A DNA stretch of 64,000 nucleotides from positions 23,060,994-23,124,993 of the forward strand of contig NC_082693.1 of NCBI RefSeq assembly GCF_949987515.2, read 5' to 3'. Position 1 is the first letter of the stretch; every line of letters starts with the position of its first letter. The notes under the pieces were generated by a model, which did no database searches, was not told the DNA's origin, and saw only the letters and a list, made by a program, of their open reading frames with translations. The stretch is from Delphinus delphis (lineage: Eukaryota > Chordata > Mammalia > Artiodactyla > Delphinidae). A program made the position numbers and the translations under genes. This document shows positions 27,035 through 38,405 of the stretch, piece by piece.

Positions 27035-28170
27035 CCCACTTGAACCTCTTTTTTTTAACTGAGATATTATTGACATGTAATATCTTATTTTCAGGTATAC
27101 AGCATAATGATTTTGTGTGTATGTGTGTGTGTGTGTGTATATATATAAAATACAAAATGATCACCACAATATGTCAGCTTAACATCCATTACCACACAAA
27201 GTTAATAAAAAAATTTTTTCCTGTGATGACAACTTTTAAGATTTACTCTCTTAGCAACTTTCAAGTATACAATACAGCATTCTTGACTGTAGTCACCAGG
27301 CTGTACATTATATCCCCATGACTTGTTTTATAACTGGAAGTTTGTACCTTTTGATCACCTTCACCCATTTTACCCACCTCCCACCCCCAGCCTCTGGCAA
27401 CCACCAATTGTTCTCTGCTTCTATGAGTTCAGGGTTTTTTTGTTTCTTTTCTGTTCTTTTAGATTCCACACATAAGTGAGACCATAACTGTTTATCTTTC
27501 TCTGTCTGACTTATTTAACTTAGCATAATGCCCTCAGGGTTCATCCCTGTTGTCACAAATGGCAGAATTTCCTTCTTTTTTTATGGCTGGATGATATTCT
27601 ACTGCATATATATGCACCACTTACTCTTTATCCATTCATCCATTCATGGACACTTAGGTTGTTTCCATGTCTTGGCTATTATAAATAATGCTTCTGTGAA
27701 CATGGGGGTGTAGATATCTTTTCGGGCTAGAGTTTTCATTTCCTTCAGATAAATACCCAGAAGTGGAATTGCTAGATCATATGGTAGCTCTATTTTTAGT
27801 TTTTTGAGGAACCTCCATACTGTTTTCCATAGTGGCTGCACCACTTCACATTCCCACCAACAGTGCACAAAGGTTCTCTTTCCACATCCTCATCAACACT
27901 TGTTATTTCTTGTCTTTTTGGTAATAGCCATTCTAATGAGTGTGAGGCGGTATCATTGTGGTTTTGATTTGCATTTGCCTGATGATTAGTGATGTTAAGC
28001 ACCTTTTCAGGTGCCTTTTGGCCATCTGAATGTCTTTCTTGGAAAAATGTCTATTCACATCCTCTGCCCATTTTTTAATCAGGTTGTTTTTTGTTTTTTG
28101 TTTTTTGCTATTGGGTTGTATGAGTTCTTTATATATTTTGGATATTAATCCTTTATCAGATATATTTGAG
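27035..28170 (-). mobile_element. Old L1 3' region
   Basis: Reverse L1 landmarks: ACTGAGATATTATTGACATG, TTGTTCTCTGCTTCTATGAG, GGTTGTTTCCATGTCTTGGC, ACCCAGAAGTGGAATTGCTA and ATTCCCACCAACAGTGCAC. It includes a TG/TA run near 27118-27148. Short frames on either strand here are L1 debris. Confidence 0.82.
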
Positions 28171-28884
28171 CCTCTTATTCTTTGACTCCTACTTTGCATA
28201 GATGGCAAATTATACTGTCTTATTTTCTTGACTACAAAAGTTGCCTTAGTCCATGTTCCATGGGTTGTTTTCCCTGTATGTTTTGTCCTTTTAACTAATC
28301 TTGTAAGACTCTCATTAACATGCATCTGATCTTACTGTATTTTGTTCTTCAGAATATCTGGGTCAGTGCTAGGTAACTACATGTTTAATAACATTTAATA
28401 ATATTAAACTAAATGTTTAATAACAGCTATTGAAACATTGTCTATTCTTTTGGAGATCCAAAAATGGACTTTTGAAGTAGGTTTTCAACTTAAAAAGTAA
28501 AGTGACAGAGTAACAAAGAAACTCCCTTTTCAGTAATTTAAAATGTAGCATACTTGTTAGATGTTAGCAATAATTAGCTTACTGGTATAGCTTTTTAATG
28601 ATCTATTAATAAAATTATTAATAATCAATAATTATGCCCAGATTTTAAGAAATATCTTGGCAGCAGTTTGAGATACTTAATTTTCATGGATGTATGATTT
28701 TGGGCTATATGTAGGTCAGGTTTTTCATTTGATTATGTGTTTTTTCAAATATTTAAAGGAAAAGTGTTCTAATGCTATATTATTTTGGAAGTTCTCTACA
28801 AACATTTGCTTCTATGAGTTTAATTCATGATGCTAATTTATATTTGACAATGTTAATATGTTAATGGAATCTGTAGGATAATAT

Positions 28885-29395
28885 TGGCTACTCCTAGCAA
28901 GATATCATATCCCTTTATAAAATATCCCTTTATAAAATCCTTCAGTGGTTCCGCATTACCTAGCATAAAATCTAAACTACTTAGTATGTCTATTCACAGC
29001 AATTTACCACCTCATTACCAGCTACTCAGGAATTGTAGGTTATGTATCCTGTACCATAATGAACATAATGTGTTCTTTCATAACTCTGCATATGCTGTTT
29101 TCTTCGCTTATAATCCCTTTTCAAATTGATCAGACTTGCAAATTCATAGGAATCCTTTAATACACCTCAGATGTAACCTGTCTCCGATGTTTCTTCCCAT
29201 CCTTTTTCCCTTCTCCCTCTGTCAGTTAGCATTCCTTTTATAGCTTTTATGGTAATTGCCTGTATACATGTCTGCCCAGCTCCATTAGACTGTGAGGTCA
29301 CTGAGGACAGGACTGTGTATTTCATTCATCTTTATATTCCCAGCATCTAGTACAATGTCTGGCATATCAGCATTCAGTAAATTTTTTAAAAACTG
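28885..29395 (+). mobile_element. L2 LINE 3' end
   Basis: Decayed forward L2: TCAGTGGTTCCGCATTACCT, CTCCATTAGACTGTGAGGTC, GAGGACAGGACTGTGTATTT, and CAATGTCTGGCATATCAGCA before a poor A-rich end. A 17-bp unit (ATCCCTTTATAAAATAT) is duplicated at about 28908-28938. Confidence 0.65.
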
Positions 29396-29849
29396 ATCTG
29401 ATTTGAATTGAATTCCTTGACATGCTCAGTTAAAAATTTAGCTTTGATAACTAAAAGTATTGGCAGTAGCTTTTTAATCCATTATGGATATTTACTTTTT
29501 CCTATTTTTTATGATTTTCAAGTAACTTGAATTTTTTTAATTAGTAAAACTGTTTTTCCTCATCTAGCACAATGCCTTACTTGTAATCATGAGAAGTGGA
29601 ATATTACTGTGATTCATGTTCTAGGCAAAGGGAGTTATAAATAAGATGGTAGAAGGTGACACATTTGTGTATTTAGTGGAACAGATACTTCTTTGCTTTC
29701 TATTAGATTGGAGTTCACTGACCATTGCATGAAGTAGCTATTGTGTTTTTCTTTGTATTGAATTCATGCCTACAAGGAGAAAAAAGATGATAGGGTCAAA
29801 TTAAGTTATTCTTTTGTTCTTTTTTCCGTGTTTCTGTGTTCCTTGGAAC

Positions 29850-30000
29850 ACATTCTACCACTAAGAAGCAGTATGATTGGGGCAGATTATTTAATTGCTC
29901 TGGGCTTCGATTTCCTGATTTGAAAACAGGTAGTAATAGTACTGCCTCATAGGGTTGTTATGAAAGTTAAATGAATTAATATATGTAAGGTGCTTACTCA
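29850..30000 (+). mobile_element. MIR SINE
   Basis: CTCTGGGCTTCGATTTCCTG, TGAAAACAGGTAGTAATAGT, CTCATAGGGTTGTTATGAAA, GTTAAATGAATTAATATATG and GTAAGGTGCTTACTCA form the central and 3' parts of a forward MIR. Confidence 0.72.
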
Positions 30001-30240
30001 TCCCATGCCACTTTCCTCACCTTGGCCTTCATTCAGGCCTGAATGTCCTAAGCTCGTTCCTGCCTCCAGCCTTTATGGATGCTCTTCCTCTACTGGGATC
30101 ACAGTCTTCATCTGCCCGGTTCCTCCTCAACTCTAGGTTTCCTACTAGATTGGCAGTTCTAGGGCAAGACAGTGCCTGGGACAGTAGTTGTGTAACAAAT
30201 ATGTACTGAGTGAACGAATGAGTGAGTAAATAATTGAGCC
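30000..30240 (+). mobile_element. L2 LINE 3' fragment
   Basis: CTGCCTCCAGCCTTTATGGA, AGATTGGCAGTTCTAGGGCA, ACAGTGCCTGGGACAGTAGT and GTACTGAGTGAACGAATGAG match the L2 3' end pattern. Confidence 0.55.
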
Positions 30241-31498
30241 AGCTGCGGAGAAAAGAGAACAGGATCATGTGGAATGGAAGGCTCCTTCCTCTAGGGCTGT
30301 AGTCAGAGCAGGTTCTCTCATGGTAGTCAGGGAAGAAAAGAGACTGTATATATGTATATTTATTGTGTACATACATAAGTTAAACGGTGAAATTGTAAAT
30401 GTTTAATAGTTAAGTTATTAAAATTGAAGTCTGCAAACGAATCAAACTGCCTGAATGGTGATCAGTTTGAGCTTACATTGGTATTTTTAATTGCCCCCCC
30501 CCCAGTAATTTGAATATGTTATTGTTTATGCTTTAAAATTAATACATGTCAACTACAGTACAAAAAAAGAAACTCTTAAACAATTGCCCACTTCAATCCT
30601 GGGTGTAATTTCAGAAGCTATAAAAATTTGGCAGTGAATTACAAGTCAGGGTACGAAATTATAAATGAAATGTAATCATAGCTGTGCTTTTTAAAAAAAT
30701 GAATTTAGAAGGACACGCAGCAAATATCACAATTATTGATTAATTTTATTTTCTTCAAATGTCTCAAGTGTCTGGTAATTGTTTATTGCATGCCAGACAT
30801 TGTATGTAAAAGACCCATAGAAGCTCCAATTGATGTCATCCATCAGAAAGAATTTCCTCTTTTTTCTCTTGGGCAGAGAGGGTCAGGGGCTTATCTTTTT
30901 AATGCAATCAGAATTGAGCTGGAGCAGGGCTGGGTTACAGTTTTTTAAGATTTAGTTCACCTTTGTCTCTTCTCAGGCATTTTGATTGGGAACTTGGTGA
31001 GTCCGCTTCCACATCTCAAAGTCTGCTTAAGAGTCACTTGTGCTCTTCAGAAGTTTTGAGCTTAACTTGTTAACTTCTAGCCCTTCAGCAGAATCTGGAA
31101 GATGTCTTGAGAGGGAGATTGGTTGTGTGAAACAGGACTTCCTCCCTCTAGTAGGACCTTGTCTCCTAAACACTATGAGATTATAGGAGATTTGCTCTTC
31201 AGAAGCTTGATTCAGCCTCCCCAGCTTCCCATAAGTAGCCCTGGAGCTAAAACCAGTCATGTTTGGGGCTCTTCAATTCCAATCTGTCATACAAGCCCTG
31301 GGTAACAGCTCAAACCTTGCTCATTTCTCTTTTCCCGAGTAGAGTTCTTCTGTGTGGGCCAAGGGCCAGTCTGATACAGAATTGGAAAATGGACTCAGGG
31401 AAGAAAATGGCTAGGGATTTTCGGAAGGATGCTCCCCATATGCTTGCAGCCTGGAATTCACATTGATCTAGTCCGAATTGATTCTAAAACTCTCTGGT

Positions 31499-31844
31499 GG
31501 GACTTCCCTGGTGGTGCAGTGGTTAAGAATCCACCTGCCAATGCAGGGGACACGGGTTCGAGCCCTGGTCCGGGAAGATCCCACATGCCGTGGAGCAGCT
31601 AAGCCCGTGCGTCACAACTACTGAGCCTGCGTGCCACAAGTACTGAAACCCGGGTGCCTAGAGCCCATGCTCCACAACAAGAGAAGCCACCACAATGAGA
31701 AGCCTGTGCACTGCAACGAAGAGTTGCCCCTACTCACCACAACTAGAGAAAGCCCCCGCACAGCAACGAAGACCCAACACAACCAAAAATAAATAATAAA
31801 TAAATAAATAAAATAAAATAAAATTTTTTAAAAATTAAAAAAAT
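31499..31844 (+). mobile_element. CHR-2 SINE, long form
   Basis: GGACTTCCCTGGTGGTGCAG, CGAGCCCTGGTCCGGGAAGA, repeated CACAACTACTG units, CAACGAAGACCCAACACAAC and an ATAA/AAAT tail. The perfect 13-bp duplication AAAACTCTCTGGT lies at 31486-31498 and 31845-31857. Confidence 0.92.
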
Positions 31845-32094
31845 AAAACTCTCTGGTATATTGATTACCTGGCTTTTTTCCAGTTGTAGCCAAAGCAGAG
31901 GCATCCTGTGACATGTTACATCCTATTTGAAAGTGGAAATCTTAATGTAAAATTAAAAGAAAGAAATTTGGAGTTTTTTTCTCTCAAGGATTTTATATTT
32001 ATACCTCTTATATGAAAAATATTCTCAAGTGACAAGCATTATGTACAATGTTATTACCTTTTTATCATTACTAGAAGATGATTTTGGAATTGCT

Positions 32095-32420
32095 TTTTTT
32101 GTTTTTCTTCATTTTCAGGATATTTTATTAAGGAGACATTTTACAAAGTTTCAGTAACAGAAACAAGTGAGGGTGCAGTTCTCAGGGGTGGTGAGAGTGG
32201 GGTGCCATCACACCGCATATCTGAAGGGGCAGGGGAGGGAGGAGCTGCAGAACTGGAGAGAGAGCTGTATGGATGGGCCACCTGACAAGAACTGTGGGGC
32301 ATCCCCCCCATCAGGGAGAGAGTTGGGAAGGACAACCCTGACCTCACTCTCCATCATTCTCTAGGTGTCTTGCTGGTGCCTCCCATTAGCCATACCGAAC
32401 CGGGAGCCAGAATTCAAGAG
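32095..32420 (-). repeat. Unclassified old element or retrocopy end
   Basis: On the minus strand a GC-rich stretch ends in CTCCTTAATAAAATATCCTG (an AATAAA signal), followed by an A-rich tract. This looks like the 3' end of an old LTR/MER-type repeat or of a decayed retrocopy. The short minus-strand frame at 32141-32347 has no recognisable family. Confidence 0.35.
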
Positions 32421-33174
32421 GTCCCTATGAAAGGTCCATTGGGATTGCATCTTAATATATCATTTAAACCAACAGCTCTTCCATTTAGCTCTGTTCTTTC
32501 TTCAATGATAAGCCCCATTTGGATGGCAGCCGTCTGTGAAAACTTATGTATTAATGACTATAAAAGATTTCCCTCAAAAGGTAAATATAGTGCTAACAAT
32601 CTTTATTTTTCCTGCTTGAAAAACAGAAATTCTAAAGATCTTTTTTATTGATACATGTAACATAGGACTTCAAAAAAGTAGCTTTCTTTTTCTTGAGACA
32701 GGTCTTTATAAGAGGTAAATTCTCTGTGTGTGTGTTTTTGTGTTTTCTACATTTGCTTAGACATAAAATGCCTTCACCCAAAGGAGACTGCTGGAAAACT
32801 GGAGATAATTCAGTTATTTTTTAAGAACACGCTATTAACTGAGAAAATTAAATCTAATCAGTGATAATAACATTTATCAAGAAGTAATAAGCATGAAAAA
32901 TATTACCTATCAGTGATAAATAAAGACCTTTTGTTTCTGTATTTTTTTAATCTACATTTGATAAATATCAGTCATATGATTTTGTGAGTGGGAATAATGA
33001 TGGCAAAACATTTGGACACTTCTTGTGTTTATATTTACCTTTAAAGTTTCGCTTTATTGCTTGATGGTGGTAGTGGCGCCCTTGACATGGGAACATAGAT
33101 TTTGGAGGTGTGCCAGCAAGGGTTTGAATCCTACTCTTATTTATTCTTCTTCTTAATAAGTTGTGATATTAGTA

Positions 33175-33380
33175 GTAGATGGTTATTTAGTGTTTATTAT
33201 GAGCCAGGTACTCTTAAGTATGTAGCTATTCCTTCTTTTAATCCTCAGAACAGTTCTGCGGAGTCAGTTCTTATAGAAATGCAAGCCTATCACAGTAGTA
33301 AGTGATGAAGGTAGGATTTAAACTCAGTTCTGTAAAACCCCAAAGCCCATGGTAAATACTGTGCCGTACCCCTCCCTGTG
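33175..33380 (-). mobile_element. MIR SINE
   Basis: The reverse-MIR pattern TATTATGAGCCAGGTACTCT, TAATCCTCAGAACAGTTCTG, TAGGATTTAAACTCAGTTCT and a closing GTAAATACTGTGCCGTACC. Confidence 0.68.
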
Positions 33381-34759
33381 TGACCTTGAGGGAATCACAG
33401 ATATAAAGCCCTCTACCTGTAATTCTGAAATGAAAAAAGCTTTGGAAATTGCTAGTCTTTTCATAACTTATTTGGTGGCAAAATGAACTCTGAATGGATG
33501 AGAAGCTATTTATAGCCTTTGTTAATCCCATTTAGTGTGACTATTCATACATGTTGCTAGAAAAGTAGTAATATATTTGATTAGGGGGTGCTGCTGTAGA
33601 CCTCCTCTGGAGATGTTACAAAATTTACTGTGTGCGTGCTGCATTAACTTTACAAGTTAAAATACAGAAATTCTGAAATCTGAAACATTCCCAGGTGACT
33701 GTGCCCCTTTATTTAACTTCTGTAATACTTAGTTTTCTTATCTGTAGAGACGTCAAGATCTAACCCAGTATGTCTTAATATGAATTATATTAAATAATTA
33801 ATATATACATGTAAGTATTAAAGTACCTGGTATATAGTAAGTATTCAGTTTGGGAGATTGTTACTATTATTATCTTGGAATTTATATTTAGTTGTGCAGA
33901 GTTTGGATCCTAAAGCTAGAATATGTAGAAGACTAGAGTTTTGTTTGGCTTGTTGCTGAAGCCCAGCACTGCATTGTATCTGTACAGGATTGGTAGGAAG
34001 CCATGCCCTTCACAGAATATGCGACTTTCCCTTACCAAAGACTATTTAGAACAGCAGTAAGTATAAATGTGCATTATCCTATAGTTTAGGATTTCCTAAC
34101 CTTTTTCATGTCACTGCACACACAAAAATTCTCTGCTGAGATAAATAAAGGAGGGAGGATGCTTGTGGCTGCCCCTGCTGCACCAGGCTCACGTGGCACC
34201 TGGGTGCTCAGGGAATCAATATCATGGCATACCTATGAACACACCTTGGCAAACCAATGTAGAATTGTATATGTCAAATATAAGGGGAAGATAAAAAATG
34301 TTGAAAATAGTTAGTGGATTTACTTTGGTTATCTCCTCTGATTAAGCGTCTATTTCAAGTCAGTTAAAATCTAGAAACACCTAGGTGAAACATAATTTTT
34401 TAAACAGTTAGGTCTCTTAATTCTTGTCTTCTAACAGTTCAGAATGAGATGGAGTGACTGTTTTACTTAATGCTTTATAAAATGTGTTGACCTCTTAAGT
34501 TTATTTCACTTGTAAGTTAGAATTATGAAGAAACTATGACATTGTCTTGAACATTTAAAGCATTGGCAGGAGTAGATAGGCCGGTGATATATTTAATTTC
34601 GGACATTTTTTTTAAGGGGCTGACATTTATTCCTTCCTCATATATTACAGTAAGAATTAGGTATGGTGGGGTAATTTTGTCAGTTATTTTTTTTAAATGT
34701 ACAAATTCAGAGTTTGGCTGTTAGGAGTTATTTGCAACAGGTCTCTGGGGGTGGGGCAT

Positions 34760-35395
34760 AACAGGAAGTTATTTCATATTATCCCTGACCCCCTGCCAAG
34801 CGAAAGCCTCCCTACCGGCTAAAAAGAGGGTGCAGAGCAGATTCTCAACCAGATACGATGTTTCTAGAATGTAAGTTGGAACATTGTTCTCCGCCATAAA
34901 TTCAGTATAGGGAGGTGGGGCAGACGTAGGGGAGCTGCGAGTACAGAGACCCCACTTTGGCTCAGGAATCTGGGATCTGAGGAAACACCCTACATCAGTT
35001 TGTTTCTCTTAAAGGAAAGCGTACACAGTTTAAAGGATTAAAGGAGGGTTTCTTCTTCTTGTGGGTCTCTGTAGTGGAGGAGCTCCTTTCCTGGGCTTCA
35101 GTGATCCGAATGGGGTTTGCTGAGTCGGTGGCCTCCGCAGTGGCTTGTTTGCCTTTGGTGGGGATTCTCTTTATCCTTTGAGGGACAAATTTCTAGTGCT
35201 TTTCTATTTTCGTGGGCTTTTGGAGTGGGAGTGGGGATGGGAGGGTGGCATGGCTGGAGACTGTTTGCCGCCTTCTTGGTGCTCACTTGGCTCTGAGGAG
35301 CCTTGGAGCTCTGTCTGCTCAAGCTGTGGTCTGTTCCAAGAGGAGTTTTCAGAGTTAAAATATTATTTCTGACAGCCTTACAAATCTGCCTCACT
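34760..35395 (-). other. Unidentified G-rich block with 98-codon minus frame
   Basis: A stretch of higher GC content than the surrounding intron. On the minus strand 35098-35394 is open for about 98 codons with a Lys/Pro/Ser-rich product, and adjacent minus frames continue with a KKKKPSFNPL peptide. This could be a decayed retrocopy of a basic protein or an unknown repeat. I do not recognise it, and it lies inside the MRPS35 intron on the opposite strand. It should not be taken as a gene. Confidence 0.25.
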
Positions 35396-36204
35396 TTTAA
35401 TACTTTAAAAACTTTATAATTTAGAAGGGTTTACCACCTTCCAAAGTTGTAAGACTAGTGGATCATTCCATAATAGCCTGTGGCTCAGAATATTGTTATG
35501 TGTTAATTTGGAAAGAATGTGGCTGCTATTCAGCATGTCTCTGAACCAGGGCATATTGCATATTAGCTGTGTTGCTTGATTTTTTTCAGAGTGTTACATC
35601 TTCATTTAAATCATAAATCTGAATTATATTAATCTAAAACCTACCAGTGTTCCCTAAAATAACATGGTAATAATTTTTGTAAGAAAAAGTAAGTAGTAAT
35701 GAAAATTGTTTCCATTATAGGAACAGAAAATAAAGATAATAAGACAAAATTCCAGAATTTATCAAGTCATTATGACTAAAACTCACATAAACTTTATATT
35801 TTAAATTTATTGTAATAATTGGTCTTCCCTGTCATCCCAGAGGCATGTTACAGAGGTAAATACAGTCTCCTTTCAACTCTCATATTTGGAACCTCAGAAA
35901 TTTGAAATGTTTGATGAGTTAGAGTTTAGGGACTGGAAAGTTGCAGGGAGTGAGTTTTCTACATCTTTTGGGAAGCAGTATTGCTTTGTAAGTGCAATTT
36001 GCAGGGCAGGTAAAGTGTAAATTATGTGGGTAGAATTAGTGAGTGGTAATGAGGTGCTCATGTGAAAGAGTGTGCAGCCCAAAGCTGCTGGTGCAGGTGG
36101 ACAGCAGTGCTGGATAAGGGAGGTCAGGCAAGGTGTACACACAGAGTGTGGACCAGACTTCGAGTCATAATTTTCAGAACTCAGAACTTGTTTTTTCCTT
36201 TCAG

Positions 36205-36474
36205 AAAACTGAAGAATGGGAGAAAAAGAAGACTGAAGCAGACATGGAAGAGTATGTATGGAAAGATAGCTCCTCAGAAAAAAACATCCTGGAAACCCTT
36301 CTCCAAATTAAAGCTGCTGAGAAAGATCTGGAATTAAGTAAAGAAGAGCTCCTTGGTACTGAAGAAGTTGAAGAGTACAGAAAGTCTGTTGTTAGTCTTA
36401 AGAATGAAGGGGACAATGAAAATACCCTTTCTCAGTACAAAGAATCAGTGAAGAGACTATTAAATTTGACATGA
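36205..36474 (+). CDS. MRPS35: MRPS35 terminal coding exon
   Basis: A 270-nt exon, phase 0, encoding [20 protein letters not shown] onward to ...[12 protein letters not shown] and a TGA stop at 36472-36474. The acceptor is CCTTTCAG at 36203-36204. This is the highly charged, Lys/Glu-rich helical C-terminus of mS35. It contains the conserved [14 protein letters not shown] and KSVVSLKN segments. The length equals that of mammalian orthologs and there is no break. Confidence 0.96.
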   Translation, partial: KTEEWEKKKTEADMEEYVWKDSSSEKNILETLLQIKAAEKDLELSKEELLGTEEVEEYRKSVVSLKNEGDNENTLSQYKESVKRLLNLT

Positions 36475-37320
36475 ATTATATAGAAAAATTGCCTTGATTT
36501 ATTAATTTTATGATATATATGTAATCCTTATCTAATTTGATATACAGTTGAAGATGTTAAAAAACCATTGTTTTATTACATCAGAGTTAAAATTATTCCT
36601 TTCATCCTAATGTGCAAAGGCAGTATTCAGAAGTTTTCTTACTTATGCACTGGGGCAATCAGACTAATTCGATCTCTGTGATTTCTTCTGGTTCTAAAGT
36701 GTTTGGATTTTATTTCTACCATAACAACTTTAGTATTCATATATATACAATGTTGTTGTTTTGTCACCTGCTCCATTTCTTTCCCTACAGATTAGTACTT
36801 TTTGGTTGCTTTTGAATAATGATTTTGGTTATTTGGGAAGCTAGGCCCAGAACCCAGTCCCCTGACTGAAGTTCAGTGTTTTGTCTACATAACTGCTATC
36901 TGCCTAGTGAGTTTTTGCACATGCTGATTCTGATTAGAAGCAGGTCCTTAGCAGTATTTTCTAACCTAAAAGTTTGTTCCATTCCTCTATTTGGGGGTCA
37001 CTTTATGTTGATTCAATTCTGTTTAGCATCCTGGTTTCCATTTTCTTTGGCTCATTTCTCCAAGCCTAAGCTTGCAGAAAAGTGGAAATGGAGATTAGCT
37101 GGTATTCATCTCTCTGGATGCCCCAGCTAGAACTTCCACAGCTCAGGAAAGAGATGAGGTAAAAAGATCTTGAATTTAATTGGAGTAAATGACAAAATAA
37201 CTGCCCTAAGAAACATTTCATTCAATTTAGCTGTCAATTCAGTACTTTTAAGTATATCTGTAAGTCATTTCTTACCACTTAAAGTTGTCGACAAGTGATT
37301 AATTTAAAATTGAAATAAAG
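36475..37320 (+). other. MRPS35 3' UTR and downstream flank
   Basis: AT-rich sequence after the TGA. The nearest exact AATAAA signals are at 37314-37319 and 37530-37535. Nearer variant signals may be used, because the MRPS35 3' UTR is usually short. The true mRNA end cannot be set from sequence alone. Confidence 0.4.
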
Positions 37321-37854
37321 GAATTATGGAGGCTGTTACTTGCCTAAAACTTATTTTGCTTGACAGAATTTGAGAACATAAAATGCCAAAATGAATTTCA
37401 GAACAATTGCTCAAAAGATTTATATAAATTGAAGATATGATTTAGTATTAGCAAGGCCAAGAGTCCATAGGTTATAAAGGACAACAATAGGGCCTTGAGT
37501 TCCATCCATTCCACTGGATGGAAATAGCGAATAAAAAAGTAGATACAACTGAATTTCTAGATCAGGTTTAAAGCATACATAAGTGTATTGAAGTGTTACA
37601 TTTCTTAGAGAGTCAGAGTTGAGGAAAACTCAGGTGTGGAAACAGGATTGAAGAAGGACACATTTGAAAACAGTAGAAGCTGAGGAGAGGTTGTCATTTG
37701 GGAACATGTAAAGAGGTGGTAGATTAGGGTCCTCAGTCCTGTAGTAATAATACAGTGAAGATGGAAGCAGATGGAGTAATGATATGTAATAAAGAATTTG
37801 ACCTTGCTCAAAGAGAATCTGGCCTCTCCCGTCAGCTTCTGGGAGGTAATCTGT

Positions 37855-38405
37855 CATACCTCATAGAAGTGTCTTTGGTTAGGGCAGGAGTCAGTCACAA
37901 TGGATTTTAGGTGGGGCTCGCTACACCTGATAGTCCTAGGCATGCCAGGAAAACCAACCATGTGTTTAGGGTTGGGGAGCTTTGAGTTTCTTGGTAAGTC
38001 CACCCAGCAGCTGAGATCAACTGCCCAGGTAATTGATCAGTCATACCAATGTAATGGAGCCTCAATAAAAATTTAGAACACTGAGGCTCCGGTAGGTTTC
38101 CCTGGTTGGCGATACTCTAGACATACTGTCACACATTGGTACTGGGAGAGTAATGCATCCTTCTTCCACGGGGAGAGGACACCAAAACCTGTGAGTTCGG
38201 AACACTCCTGAACTTCATCCTTGGTGCTTCTTCCCTTGGCTGATTTTAATCTATATCTTTTCCCTGTAATAAACCGTAACTGTGAGTATAATAGCTTTCA
38301 TTGGGTTCTGTGAATTCCTCTAGTGAATTATTGAACCCGAGAGTGGTTTGGGGACTCCCCATCCCCCGAACTTATAGTTGGTGTCACAAGTAAGGGTGGT
38401 CTTGT
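37855..38405 (+). mobile_element. Endogenous retroviral LTR-like fragment
   Basis: AATGGAGCCTCAATAAAAAT, CTTCCCTTGGCTGATTTTAA, CCCTGTAATAAACCGTAACT and GCTTTCATTGGGTTCTGTGA follow the layout of a mammalian ERV LTR with its poly(A) signal and R/U5-like end. No gag, pol or env sequence adjoins it, so it is most likely a solo LTR. Family not named; edges approximate. Confidence 0.6.

Larger units (their letters stand above)
22594..36204 (+). other. MRPS35 intron (13.6 kb)
   Basis: The longest intron in the window. It holds an LTR-like block (about 24745-25140), a MIR (25393-25570), an old minus-strand L1 (27035-28170), L2 pieces (28885-29395, 30000-30240), a MIR (29850-30000), a long CHR-2 SINE (31499-31844), an unclassified block (about 32095-32420), a MIR (33175-33380) and a G-rich stretch with an unidentified minus-strand frame (35098-35394). 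In 22594-24700, 25600-26950, 30250-31480 and 35400-36200 I see nothing beyond unique sequence. Confidence 0.65.
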
